The translations under genes were made by a program, and so were the position numbers. From CAZONU01 sp965370045 (GTDB taxonomy: Bacteria > Planctomycetota > SZUA-567 > JAKLDR01): DNA of 38,883 bases. How positions within the stretch are numbered: the first letter of the stretch is position 1; each line of letters starts with the position of its first letter. Positions 27,788-35,181 of this stretch are shown one piece after another. Under the pieces are notes generated by a model that saw nothing but the letters and a program-made list of their open reading frames with translations, searched no databases and was not told the DNA's origin. The stretch lies in assembly GCA_965370045.1 (NCBI GenBank), contig CBDUSI010000033.1, positions 1 through 38,883 of the forward strand, written 5' to 3'.

Positions 27788-28143
27788 GCGCGGTCGATCC
27801 CGACGAAGAGCACGGACCCGACGAGCGCGGCAAGCCCGCCGAGCCCGCCGGACAGTATTGCGCGAACCATCCCGACCGGGAGGCGGTGGCGGCCTGTGCG
27901 GAGTGCTTCAAGTCGCTGTGCCCTGAGTGCGTCTTCGCCGCGGGCGGTGGCCACTCCTTCTGCAAGACCTGCATGGACAGCTCCCGGCTGGTAGACGCCG
28001 AGCCGCAGATAATCGGCCGGGTCGTCGAGGAGGAAGCTCCGGTACAGTCACGGACCGCCATGCTGGCGACGCTGCTGGTCCTGGCGGTCGTGGCCGTGCT
28101 GGTTGCGGCCTTCGTGGCCTGGGGCCTGTCGTACACGGGCTGA
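27784..28143 (+). CDS. Small B-box zinc-finger membrane protein
   Basis: A 119-aa protein from a GTG that overlaps the kinase stop (GTGA). After an acidic N-terminus it has a B-box-like zinc finger: C26, H29, C38, C41, C46, C49, H57, C60, C63. One membrane helix (about 91-113) ends the protein, leaving a very short tail. AAGAAGG lies 7 nt before the GTG. Coupling to the FHA kinase suggests it is a substrate, adaptor or localiser of that kinase, but this is inference. Bacterial B-box/TM proteins of this kind have no well-defined function. Confidence 0.8.
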   Translation: MSAVDPDEEHGPDERGKPAEPAGQYCANHPDREAVAACAECFKSLCPECVFAAGGGHSFCKTCMDSSRLVDAEPQIIGRVVEEEAPVQSRTAMLATLLVLAVVAVLVAAFVAWGLSYTG

Positions 28144-28156
28144 CCCCGCGCCCGCC

Positions 28157-29098
28157 CTACCCCGGGCCATCGCGCGCCCGCCAACTTTCTCTTTCACCAC
28201 CAAGACACCAAGGCACCAAGTTGGAGCCGGGGTCGCGGGAAAGCGCGCTGGCTTCGCGAGCGGCTTCCGCCGCGTTCAAGCCCTCAAGGTTCTTGGTGTC
28301 TTTGTGTCTTGGTGGTTGATTGGTTTGCGCCCAATGCATGTGCCTTCGATGCACCAACAGCGTCCGTGCGGCGCGGGCGGCGAGCTGTCGGTCGGGGTCG
28401 AACGCGAGGTCTGTGAGTCTTCTGATCGCGCGGGCCGCGTAGAAACGCACGGTTTCAAGGCGCGCAGTGCGCCAGTGCTGCTCCCAGCTTTTCACGTAAA
28501 GAAACGGCCAGCGCTCGACTTCCTCGTGATGACGGCCGATCTCGGCGGCTGTCGAAAGCAGGTCTTCACCCTGCGCGCGGCAGCAGGCCAGTTGGATGAT
28601 GGGGACTCTTAGTTCTTCGGGAGTTTCCTTTTCACCACCAAGGCACCAAGGCACCAAGTTGGAAGCTGGGTCGCGGGAGAGCGCGCGGGTTTCGTGAGCG
28701 GCTTCAGCCGCGTTCACGCCCCCCAGGTTCTTGGTGCCTTGGTGTCTTGGTGGTTGATAACGCCGTCTCTCGATGTGTCTGCGATGCAGCAATAGCTCTC
28801 TTGCGGCCTTTTCGGCGGCGTGGACGTTTTCGCCTTCGAGGAGCACGTTGAGCGCCTTGAACATCTGGCCTTCGGCTTCCTGAAGCGCGAGCTTTTCGGC
28901 GCGCGCGTACAGCGGCTCCCAAATCTCGGGGTGGTCAAAGGGCAGCCGGGCGAGGTCGGCCGTGGTGTGCGGCGTCCGCGCGGCGATCGTCCCCCAGGAA
29001 ATCCCCTGCGCGCGCATGCGGGCGGCGTGGATGAGCACCTCGCGGGGAAAGGGCAGGTCTCCGACTGCGTTACGTATCACGTCTTGCGATACCCCCAC
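28157..29098 (-). CDS. Possible HTH protein carrying two in-frame repeat insertions
   Basis: This is a 313-codon open frame with a GTG start at 29098. Residues about 1-114 look like a real helical DNA-binding-type domain (HAARMRAQGISWGTIAART is an HTH-like stretch, with LPFDHPEIWEPLYARAEKLA after it). Then a 123-bp dispersed element (28633-28755) is read through in frame as about 41 residues. A second helical block of about 105 residues follows, and then a second copy of the element (28195-28317). The blocks before each element are alike (AARELLLHRRH and AARTLLVHRRH), so the gene seems internally duplicated or twice targeted. It may be a decayed gene. There is no good Shine-Dalgarno for the GTG. 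Confidence 0.45.
   Translation of the reverse strand: MGVSQDVIRNAVGDLPFPREVLIHAARMRAQGISWGTIAARTPHTTADLARLPFDHPEIWEPLYARAEKLALQEAEGQMFKALNVLLEGENVHAAEKAARELLLHRRHIERRRYQPPRHQGTKNLGGVNAAEAAHETRALSRDPASNLVPWCLGGEKETPEELRVPIIQLACCRAQGEDLLSTAAEIGRHHEEVERWPFLYVKSWEQHWRTARLETVRFYAARAIRRLTDLAFDPDRQLAARAARTLLVHRRHMHWAQTNQPPRHKDTKNLEGLNAAEAAREASALSRDPGSNLVPWCLGGERESWRARDGPG
28195..28317. repeat. 123-bp palindromic dispersed element, copy A
   Basis: The 26-bp ends (28195-28220 and 28292-28317) are imperfect inverted repeats built from the motif CACCAAG/CTTGGTG, with about 3 mismatches. The core is GC-rich. It shares length, ends and core with copy B. Confidence 0.8.
28633..28755. repeat. 123-bp palindromic dispersed element, copy B
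   Basis: Inverted-repeat ends at 28633-28658 and 28730-28755 match almost perfectly. It has the same length and orientation as copy A. The length is a multiple of three and one frame is open on the minus strand, so insertion keeps a host reading frame. Confidence 0.8.
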
Positions 29099-29515
29099 TG
29101 AGGGCCGCCATTACCTGTATCCGGCTGTGTGCGCTTCTGGATCACCGCTACGTTCCCCAAACGATGCCTTTTGACATCCTGTCAAACCGGCGAGGTTCCG
29201 CCCTCCCTGGCGTGGTCATGGCAAGCGACTTGCCTCTCGTCGGGCACCTGAAGGTGCCACTCCGAGCGACAACCTCCCTTGGCGTCTTGGCGGTTAGAAA
29301 AAGTACCCCCTCATAAGTACTATGAGCACCTGCTCACGAAATGGTTTCCCGGACGATTCACAGGACGTTAAGCCGCGCGGTTTCAGGGAGAAGATTTCCG
29401 GGTTTTTCGGGGCATGGCCAAGAAGGTTTTCTCACCACTCTTGGTGCCCTTTGTGCCTTGGTGGTTCAGATTCCCGGACTTTATTGGCCCGATGGCCAAG
29501 GGGGTGCTGCCTTGC
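29099..29515. other. 417-bp palindrome-rich non-coding stretch
   Basis: No gene is credible here. It contains a TTTGACA/TGTCAAA inverted repeat (29170-29186), two adjacent hairpins GGCAAG/CTTGCC (29220-29234) and GGCACC/GGTGCC with a TGAA loop (29243-29258), a CTCATA/TATGAG palindrome (29310-29326) and GAGCA/TGCTC (29325-29336). Two solo arms of the 123-bp element occur at 29278-29295 (diverged) and 29440-29466. It looks like an accumulation site for small repeats. Confidence 0.6.
29440..29466. repeat. Solo arm of the 123-bp dispersed element
   Basis: The sequence begins CTTGGTGCC and ends CCTTGGTGGTT, closely matching the right arm of copies A and B, but no matching left arm is found within 130 bp. 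A more diverged arm lies at 29278-29295. Confidence 0.6.
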
Positions 29516-30001
29516 TCAGCCTCCCGGCGTGATATCGTCCCCTTTGCCCTGCTCCCACATCTCGTTGGGACCGCAGGAGTAGACCTGGAAGTACTCGCAG
29601 AGCGCGTCGGACGGATTCTCTTTCCACATGACCACCCGGTAGGGATGCTTCCAGGGGTCGATGAAGCTGCCCTTGGCGTTCAGTTCGGACTTGTACACCT
29701 TGAGTAGTGGGTCGGCGGCCAGCGCTCCGTTGACTTGCCTTACGATGTCGCAGTTTTCATAGAGTCCGTCGGCATCGGTCTCGACGTCATAGGCGGTCTG
29801 CACCGGCAGGAAGTTCGTCAACGCTTGGTAGGCCTCGATGGCCTGGGCAAAGCGCGAGGCGCGGGAGCGCGCCGTGCGGAGGCGGTTTGGGTCAGGCCCG
29901 GGCGTCCTGGTGGCAACTAGGTAGAAGAACCCGAGTCCGCCGATAATAGCGACGACGACGATCACCTCCTTGCGGCTGAAGCCGGGGGAATGGCTCTTCA
30001 T
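29516..30001 (-). CDS. Type II secretion/type IV pilus pseudopilin-like protein
   Basis: The 161-aa protein begins with a class III signal: a short basic leader ending at G7, then F8, Glu at +5 (E12) and a hydrophobic helix (VIVVVAIIGGLGFFYLVA). The usual T-L-I-E around the site is replaced by S-R-K-E, which is unusual. The body resembles GspG-like major pseudopilins: a long helix (RFAQAIEAYQALTNFLP), then DPWKHPYRV and YSCGPNEMWEQGKGDDI, the calcium-site region of GspG. No other secretion genes are adjacent, which is common for stray pseudopilins in PVC bacteria. GGGAG lies 6 nt before the ATG. Confidence 0.8.
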   Translation of the reverse strand: MKSHSPGFSRKEVIVVVAIIGGLGFFYLVATRTPGPDPNRLRTARSRASRFAQAIEAYQALTNFLPVQTAYDVETDADGLYENCDIVRQVNGALAADPLLKVYKSELNAKGSFIDPWKHPYRVVMWKENPSDALCEYFQVYSCGPNEMWEQGKGDDITPGG

Positions 30002-30023
30002 ACTCGCGCTCCCTTCTCGTATC

Positions 30024-30053
30024 AGTATAGCTCACCGGGGCCCGGCGGGTCAA
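30024..30053 (-). promoter_or_regulatory. Sigma70-type promoter of the pseudopilin gene
   Basis: On the minus strand TTGACC (30053-30048) and TATACT (30029-30024) are 18 bp apart, about 23 nt before the ATG. Confidence 0.7.
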
Positions 30054-30137
30054 GGATTCTGTTTGGGCCCGGAACGCCCGGGGGGATTTCCGCGTCATAT
30101 TCCCGGAGGGATCGGCTACAATATATCGGGAGAGATG

Positions 30138-30605
30138 ATGGACGCCGCGCCGGAAACCCGGGAGCCCAAACAGCCCGCCCGCCGCTGGTGGCTGCGGATG
30201 ATCGTCGCCTCGGCCGCGCTGGTGGCGGTGCTGCTGGGGGTCTACTTCCTCACGCCGGTGGTCCCCCTGCATTACTACGCGTGGCGCTACCGGCGCCGCC
30301 ACGACGGCGGGTGGGACCTGCCGGGGCTGGCCGAGAAACTCCTGGAAATGCGGGCCTCTTCCGCGCAGGTCACCGGCCTGCTGGGCCCGCCGGTCAGCGA
30401 GAGGCGGAGACCAGATGGCAAGCTGGTGCTCTTCTACGACGTCAGGGTCGTGTTCCACAAGGGCATGCATGGGATGGATCTTGTCTTCGATGAAGACCGC
30501 CTCGTGGAAGTCACGCGCGTAATCGGGCCCGACCTGTCTCCGTTGATGACACCGCCGTTCCCCGAACCGGAGCTGGACCTGGAGTTCGCAGATGACAAGA
30601 AGTGA
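30138..30605 (+). CDS. Small membrane protein, tandem family member 1
   Basis: About 155 aa from the second of two tandem ATGs (30135, 30138), which has the better distance to GGGAG. Residues about 16-45 carry the family signature ARRWWLRM followed by a membrane helix (VASAALVAVLLG) and LTPV. The outer part contains LLGPPVSERRRPDGKLVLFY and MDLVFDEDRLVEV, a pattern like the small BamE/SmpA fold (LLG-x-P, then a Y/F-rich strand, then a hydrophobic strand). That resemblance is only by eye. TACAAT at 30117-30122 may be its -10. The end overlaps the next gene by 14 bp. Confidence 0.65.
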   Translation: MDAAPETREPKQPARRWWLRMIVASAALVAVLLGVYFLTPVVPLHYYAWRYRRRHDGGWDLPGLAEKLLEMRASSAQVTGLLGPPVSERRRPDGKLVLFYDVRVVFHKGMHGMDLVFDEDRLVEVTRVIGPDLSPLMTPPFPEPELDLEFADDKK

Positions 30606-31092
30606 GCCCGGGTCCACACCTCAGCCCAAGCCCGCCCGCCGCTGGTGGCTGCGGATGCTCGTCGCTTCGGCGGCGCTGGTCGCGGTGCTGCTCGGGGCGG
30701 TCTGGCTGACGCCGGTGGCCAAGCTGCACTATCACGCCTGGGAGTTCCGGAAGCACCTCCGGGCCGAGGACTTCAACGCGACGGTGAAAGTGCTGCGGAA
30801 GCGGGGCGCTTCGCCCGAGGTCGTGGGGCGCCTGCTGGGAAAGCCCAGAGCCTCGGATCACATGCCCGACGAGGCGGTCATATGGCTCTATGATTACTGG
30901 GTCGTGGGGGTGGCGGGACACGACCTGCTCTACTTCGAGGACGCGCAGCTTCGCGAGCCCGACCCGCGGACACTGAAGCGGGCCTACGCCAAGTTCGGAA
31001 TCAGGGTGCTCGGGCCCGACGACGTCAAGGGGTTCCTCTACGGGTTCGGGGTGGAGTCGCCAGAGCGCGGGGAGGGCGGCGAGGATGACTGA
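30592..31092 (+). CDS. Small membrane protein, tandem family member 2
   Basis: A 166-aa paralogue of its two neighbours: the same PARRWWLRM signature, membrane helix and LTPVxxLHYHAW segment, then LLGKPRASDHMPDEAVIWLY and a C-terminal region (FGIRVLGPDDVKGFLYGFG) not shared with the others. It starts 14 bp inside member 1 and ends 8 bp inside member 3, so translation is coupled. Function unknown; an outer BamE/SmpA-like fold is possible. Confidence 0.65.
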   Translation: MTRSEPGSTPQPKPARRWWLRMLVASAALVAVLLGAVWLTPVAKLHYHAWEFRKHLRAEDFNATVKVLRKRGASPEVVGRLLGKPRASDHMPDEAVIWLYDYWVVGVAGHDLLYFEDAQLREPDPRTLKRAYAKFGIRVLGPDDVKGFLYGFGVESPERGEGGEDD

Positions 31093-31567
31093 CGCGCCAG
31101 AAGCCCAGAAGCCCGCCCGCCGCTGGTGGCTGCGGATGATCGTCGCCAGCGCGGCGCTGGTGGCGGTGCTGCTCGGGGCGGTCTGGCTGACGCCGGTGGT
31201 GCAGCTGCATTATCACGCGTGGCGGTATCGGCGGGGCGACAATCGTGAGGAGAACTTGCCGAGGCTGACCAACAAACTCCTGGAGATAAAGGCCTCTCCC
31301 GCGCGGGTCACCCGCTTGCTGGGCCCACCGCTCGGCGAGAAGCGGAGACCCGATGGCAGGCTGGTCCTTTTCTACGAGGCGTCGAGCATTATCAAATCCC
31401 GGTCGGGTCCGCTCAGCGGAAGCGAAATGGGAAGAGAGCTGGTCTTCCGCGGCGGGCGACTGGTGGAGGTGAGGCCAATCTCGTGGTATGATGGCTTGGA
31501 CCTGGAAGCTCTGGAAGCTCTGGAAGCTATGGAAGACTATGACTGGGGAATGCTGCCCAATCCCTGA
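31085..31567 (+). CDS. Small membrane protein, tandem family member 3
   Basis: A 160-aa paralogue with PARRWWLRMIVASAALVAVLLG, LTPVVQLHYHAWRYR and LLGPPLGEKRRPDGRLVLFY, closest to member 1 over the outer part and to member 2 just after the helix. Near the end three perfect 9-bp repeats (31502-31528) encode LEALEALEA. GGAGG lies 9 nt before the ATG, inside member 2. Function unknown. Confidence 0.65.
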   Translation: MTDAPEAQKPARRWWLRMIVASAALVAVLLGAVWLTPVVQLHYHAWRYRRGDNREENLPRLTNKLLEIKASPARVTRLLGPPLGEKRRPDGRLVLFYEASSIIKSRSGPLSGSEMGRELVFRGGRLVEVRPISWYDGLDLEALEALEAMEDYDWGMLPNP

Positions 31568-31571
31568 CTCC

Positions 31572-31601
31572 TTGCATTTTCCCCCCCAGACCCCCTATAA
31601 T
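31572..31601 (+). promoter_or_regulatory. Sigma70-type promoter of the aminotransferase-scpB operon
   Basis: TTGCAT (31572-31577) and a perfect TATAAT (31596-31601) are separated by 18 bp, 38 nt before the ATG. Confidence 0.7.
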
Positions 31602-31639
31602 CCCCGCTTCGAGGTGAACGAAGTGGAGAAAGTCCGGTC

Positions 31640-32857
31640 ATGCCCGACGATCTGCCGTCAATAGCCAGCGCGCGCATGCGCCTCTTGCCGCCGTACCTCT
31701 TCGGCGTGCTCAACCGGCTCAAGCTGGCCAAGCGCCAGGCCGGTCTCGATATAATCGACTTCGGCATGGGCAATCCCTCCGACCCCGCACCCGACTGGGT
31801 GGTGGACAAGCTCTGCGAGACGGCCCGCAACCCCCGCAGCCACCGCTATCCGGTGGCCACCGGCACCTTCAACCTCAAGTGCGAGGTCGCGACCTTTTAC
31901 GAGCGCCGCTACGGCGTGAAGATCGACCCCGCGAAGGAAGTCGTTTGCACCATCGGCTCCAAGGAGGGCTTGAGCCACCTGTGCCTGGCGCTGCTGGGGC
32001 CCGGCGATTCGGTGATGGTGCCCACGCCGGCGTTCCCCATCCACATCTACGCGCCGATCATCGCCGGGGCCGGCGTCATCGAGATCCCCATGGGCGAGGG
32101 CCCCGACGCCGACTGCGCCGACCGGGTGCTCCAGGGCGTCGAGGAGACCTGCAAGCAGAGCGAGTCCAAGCCCAAGGTGGTCATCGTCTGCTACCCGCAC
32201 AATCCCACGGCCAGAGTTGCCGAGAAGAGCTTCTACGAGAAGCTGGTGGCGCTGGCCCGGGAGTACGGCTTTCTCATCCTCCACGATTTCGCTTACGCGC
32301 AGACCGCCTTCGACGGCTTCCGGCCGCCGAGCGTTATGGAAATCGACGGCGCCAAGGAGATTTCCTGCGAGTTCTGGACCATGAGCAAGCCCTACAACAT
32401 GGCCGGCTTCCGGGTGGGCTTCTGCGTGGGCAGCCCGGACATGTGCGGCCTGCTCGGCAACATCAAGGGATACTTCGACTACGGCATCTTCCAGGCCCTG
32501 CAGATATCCGCGATCATGGCCCTGCACGAGGGCGACGAGTTCGCCGCCCGGCAGGCGGCCGTCTACCAGAAGAGGCGCGACGTGCTCTGCAAGGGGCTGC
32601 TGGACATGGGCTGGGAGCTGGAAATCCCCAAGGGCTGCATGTTCGTGTGGGCCAAGATACCCGAGAGCCACCGGGCGATAGGCTCGATAGAACTCGCGAA
32701 AAAGCTGATGGACGAGGCCGGCGTCGCGGCCAGCCCCGGCGGGGGCTTCGGCCCCGAGGGCGAGGGTTGGATGCGCTTCGCGCTGGTCGAGAACCGCAAA
32801 CGCACCCAGCAGGCCCTCCGCCAGATGCGGCGGATGTTCGGGAAAGATCCCAAATGA
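31640..32857 (+). CDS. Class I/II PLP aminotransferase, AlaC-like
   Basis: This 405-aa pyridoxal-phosphate enzyme most resembles the alanine-forming AlaC/YfdZ group, which transfers the amino group of glutamate to pyruvate. The PLP lysine is K250 in TMSKPYNMAGFRVGF. The Asn-Pro motif reads CYPHNPTARV (usually YPNNPTA). DFAYAQTAFDG carries the PLP-pyridine Asp and Tyr, and MRFALVEN near the end has the substrate carboxylate Arg. LL-diaminopimelate aminotransferase is a less likely alternative. The stop overlaps the scpB start (ATGA). Confidence 0.88.
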   Translation: MPDDLPSIASARMRLLPPYLFGVLNRLKLAKRQAGLDIIDFGMGNPSDPAPDWVVDKLCETARNPRSHRYPVATGTFNLKCEVATFYERRYGVKIDPAKEVVCTIGSKEGLSHLCLALLGPGDSVMVPTPAFPIHIYAPIIAGAGVIEIPMGEGPDADCADRVLQGVEETCKQSESKPKVVIVCYPHNPTARVAEKSFYEKLVALAREYGFLILHDFAYAQTAFDGFRPPSVMEIDGAKEISCEFWTMSKPYNMAGFRVGFCVGSPDMCGLLGNIKGYFDYGIFQALQISAIMALHEGDEFAARQAAVYQKRRDVLCKGLLDMGWELEIPKGCMFVWAKIPESHRAIGSIELAKKLMDEAGVAASPGGGFGPEGEGWMRFALVENRKRTQQALRQMRRMFGKDPK

Positions 32858-33897
32858 CCGACAGCGAACCGCGCCCCGAAGAGAGTCAGCAGGCGCCGCC
32901 GGCCGCCGACGACGACAAGCTGGACCTGGCCTCCGTCGCCGCGCAGCTGGCCGCCAAGAGCCGCGAACTCGAAGGCGACCCCGCCGTGGAGCCCACGCCC
33001 GAAGAGGAGCCCGCGTCCGAAGAGGAGCCCACGCCCGAACAGGAGCCCGCCGCCGAAGAGGAGCCCGCGCCCGAAGAGCAGACCGCCGCCCAGGATGAGG
33101 CTGCGGCTCCCGTCGAAGAGGAGGGGGCGCCCGATCCCGGGGAAGAAGCAGAGGCGCAAGCGGCGCCCGATCCCGATCCCGAGCCCGGCCCCCAGCCCGG
33201 CCCCGAGCCGGACCTCACGGTCGGCGCGCGGGAACTTTCGGGGGGGGAAGTGTACGCGGTCGTCGAGGCGCTGCTCTTCGCCGCGGACGGTCCGGTCACC
33301 GCCGCGCAGATGGCCCGGGTGCTGCCCGGGGAGGTCAACGCCCGCGAGGTCCGCAAGCAGTTGGCGGCCATCGCCGAGGAGCTGGCCGGCGGCGAGCGCG
33401 GCTTCGAACTCAGGGAGATCGCCGGCGGCTGGCAGCTCCTGACCCGCGAGAAGTTCGCGCCCTACGTGGCCAAGCTCAAGAGGACCGCCGGCCCGCGCAA
33501 GCTGAGCGGCTCGGCGCTGGAGACCCTGGCAGTGGTCGCCTACAAGCAGCCGGTGGTCCGCGCGGAGATCGAGCGCATCCGCGGGGTGGCCTGCGGGGAC
33601 ATGCTCCGCAACCTGATGGAGAAGCGCCTGGTGCGCATCACCGGGCGCAGCCAGGAGCTGGGCTCGCCGCTGCTCTACGGGACTACTTCTGACTTCCTGA
33701 ACCACTTCGACCTGGCCTCGCTGTCGGACCTGCCGCGCTCCGCGGAACTGGGCCGCAAGCCCAAGCCCTCGGAGCCCGCGGTGACGCCGCCCGCCGAAGG
33801 CGACGCGGCGAAAACGCCCGCGGAGGACGAGCCCCAGGCCGAGGCCGAGGCCGACGCCAGAGACGCCTCGGCCGAGGGAGAGGTCCCGGGCGCGTGA
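32854..33897 (+). CDS. scpB: Segregation and condensation protein B with long acidic N-terminus
   Basis: ScpB dimers bind ScpA and help the SMC complex compact and segregate chromosomes. The 347-aa protein has its conserved winged-helix core at about 125-290: VYAVVEALLFAADGPV, GGWQLLTREKFAPYV, and LSGSALETLAVVAYKQPV followed by RAEIERIRGV, all family-diagnostic. The first 120 residues are an acidic, Pro/Glu-rich repetitive linker (EEEPxPE units), and the last 60 are also disordered and acidic. Typical ScpB is about 180-220 aa, so both tails are extras. scpA is not in the window. The ATG overlaps the stop of the aminotransferase gene. Confidence 0.92.
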   Translation: MTDSEPRPEESQQAPPAADDDKLDLASVAAQLAAKSRELEGDPAVEPTPEEEPASEEEPTPEQEPAAEEEPAPEEQTAAQDEAAAPVEEEGAPDPGEEAEAQAAPDPDPEPGPQPGPEPDLTVGARELSGGEVYAVVEALLFAADGPVTAAQMARVLPGEVNAREVRKQLAAIAEELAGGERGFELREIAGGWQLLTREKFAPYVAKLKRTAGPRKLSGSALETLAVVAYKQPVVRAEIERIRGVACGDMLRNLMEKRLVRITGRSQELGSPLLYGTTSDFLNHFDLASLSDLPRSAELGRKPKPSEPAVTPPAEGDAAKTPAEDEPQAEAEADARDASAEGEVPGA

Positions 33898-35180
33898 GGC
33901 GGCTGCTGGTCGTCGGCTGCGCGGCGCTCGGCGCGGAGCTGGCCCGCAAGGCGGGCTTCGAGCGCTTCGGGAAGCTGGTCGAGGTCGAGCCGGTTTTCCC
34001 CGCGCTGACCGTGCCCGCGCAGGCCACGCTGCTCACCGGGTTGACTCCCGCGGAGCACGGCGCGGCGGCCAACGGCTTCTATCAGCGCGAGCTGCGCAAG
34101 ACCTTCTTCTGGGAGCAGAGCGCCGAGCTGGTTTCCGGGCCGCGCCTGTGGGAGCGCGTCGAGGAGGGCCACGGCGTGCAGTGCTCTGCCGCGCTGCTCT
34201 TCTTCCAGAATTCTATAGGTGCCAACGCCGAGGTGCTGCTCACCCCCGCGCCGCTCCACGCCCCGGACGGCAAGACGGTCTCGGCCTGCTACAGCCAGCC
34301 GCCGTACCTGGCCGCCAACCTAGACGAGTTGATGGGGCCTTTCCCGCTGCACCACTACTGGGGGCCGGGGGCGGGCCTGGCCAGCTCCCAGTGGATAGCC
34401 GCCGCGGCGGGCCAGGTGCTGGAGCGCGGCAAGCTCGACCTGGTCATGACCTACCTGCCGCACCTGGACTACGACCTGCAGCGCTTCGGGCCGGACTCGC
34501 CGGAGGCGGGCAAGGCCGCCGGGGAACTGGAGCTGTTGATCGAGGATCTGGCGGGTACCGCCGAGCGCCACGGCTACGACCTGGTGCTGGCCGGCGACTA
34601 CGCCATCGAGGCGGCCGGGGGCTTCGCGCTGCCCAACCTGGCGCTGCGCGAGGCCGGGCTGCTGGCGGTCAGGCGCGTGGGGGCCTGGGAGCTTCCCGAT
34701 TTCGGGGCCAGCCGGGCCTTCGCGGTGGTCGACCACCAGGTGGCCCACGTCTACTGCCAGAACGGGCTCTGCGCTCAGGAGGCGGTGGACGTTCTCGACG
34801 GCCTGGCCGGCGTGGGGCGCATCATCGACGTCGAGGCCCAGAAGGAACTCGGGGTCAACGCCGAGCGCGCCGGGGACCTGATTCTGGAGGCCGCCGCCGG
34901 CGACTGGTTCGCCTACGACTGGTGGGTTGACGAGGAGTGCGCGCCGCCTTACGCGCGGACGGTGGACATCCACAACAAGCCGGGCTACGACCCGCTGGAG
35001 CTCTTTCTCGACGCTGCCAAGAAGGGTACCGCCCGCGACGGGAACCTGGTCAAGGGCACCCACGGCCGCGCGGCCGGCGGCGTGGCCGCGCTGATAGTCC
35101 CCGAGAAGGCCGAGGTCCCCGAGCGGCTGCTGGCGGCCACCGAGGTCAACGGGTTACTTTGCGACCTGATTGCGAGCTAG
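33894..35180 (+). CDS. Alkaline-phosphatase-superfamily nucleotide pyrophosphatase/phosphodiesterase-like protein
   Basis: This 428-aa metal-dependent hydrolase starts at a GTG overlapping the scpB stop (GTGA). The candidate nucleophile is T39 in FPALTVPAQATLLTG, with TPAEHGAAANGFY after it, as in type I phosphodiesterases. Other metal ligands are likely in YLPHLDYDLQRFGP and in HNKPGYDPLELF near the C-terminus. The usual S-D-H-G reads AGDYAIE; related proteins often have an S-E-Y-G-I form there, so this is a family variant. It has no signal peptide and is probably cytoplasmic. Substrate unknown. Its last 31 bp recur 821 bp downstream (see repeats). Confidence 0.8.
   Translation: MRRLLVVGCAALGAELARKAGFERFGKLVEVEPVFPALTVPAQATLLTGLTPAEHGAAANGFYQRELRKTFFWEQSAELVSGPRLWERVEEGHGVQCSAALLFFQNSIGANAEVLLTPAPLHAPDGKTVSACYSQPPYLAANLDELMGPFPLHHYWGPGAGLASSQWIAAAAGQVLERGKLDLVMTYLPHLDYDLQRFGPDSPEAGKAAGELELLIEDLAGTAERHGYDLVLAGDYAIEAAGGFALPNLALREAGLLAVRRVGAWELPDFGASRAFAVVDHQVAHVYCQNGLCAQEAVDVLDGLAGVGRIIDVEAQKELGVNAERAGDLILEAAAGDWFAYDWWVDEECAPPYARTVDIHNKPGYDPLELFLDAAKKGTARDGNLVKGTHGRAAGGVAALIVPEKAEVPERLLAATEVNGLLCDLIAS
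35150..35180. repeat. 31-bp direct repeat, left copy (3' end of upstream gene)
   Basis: The first 16 bp, CGGGTTACTTTGCGAC, are identical to 35971-35986, and 25 of 31 positions match overall. This copy encodes the C-terminus GLLCDLIAS and stop of the phosphodiesterase-like gene. Confidence 0.85.
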
Positions 35181-35181
35181 C

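Noticed and set aside
28195..28755. CRISPR-like look of the repeated CACCAAG/CTTGGTG arms
   Set aside because: There are only two complete units about 440 bp apart, each with inverted ends and a conserved core instead of variable spacers, and no cas gene.
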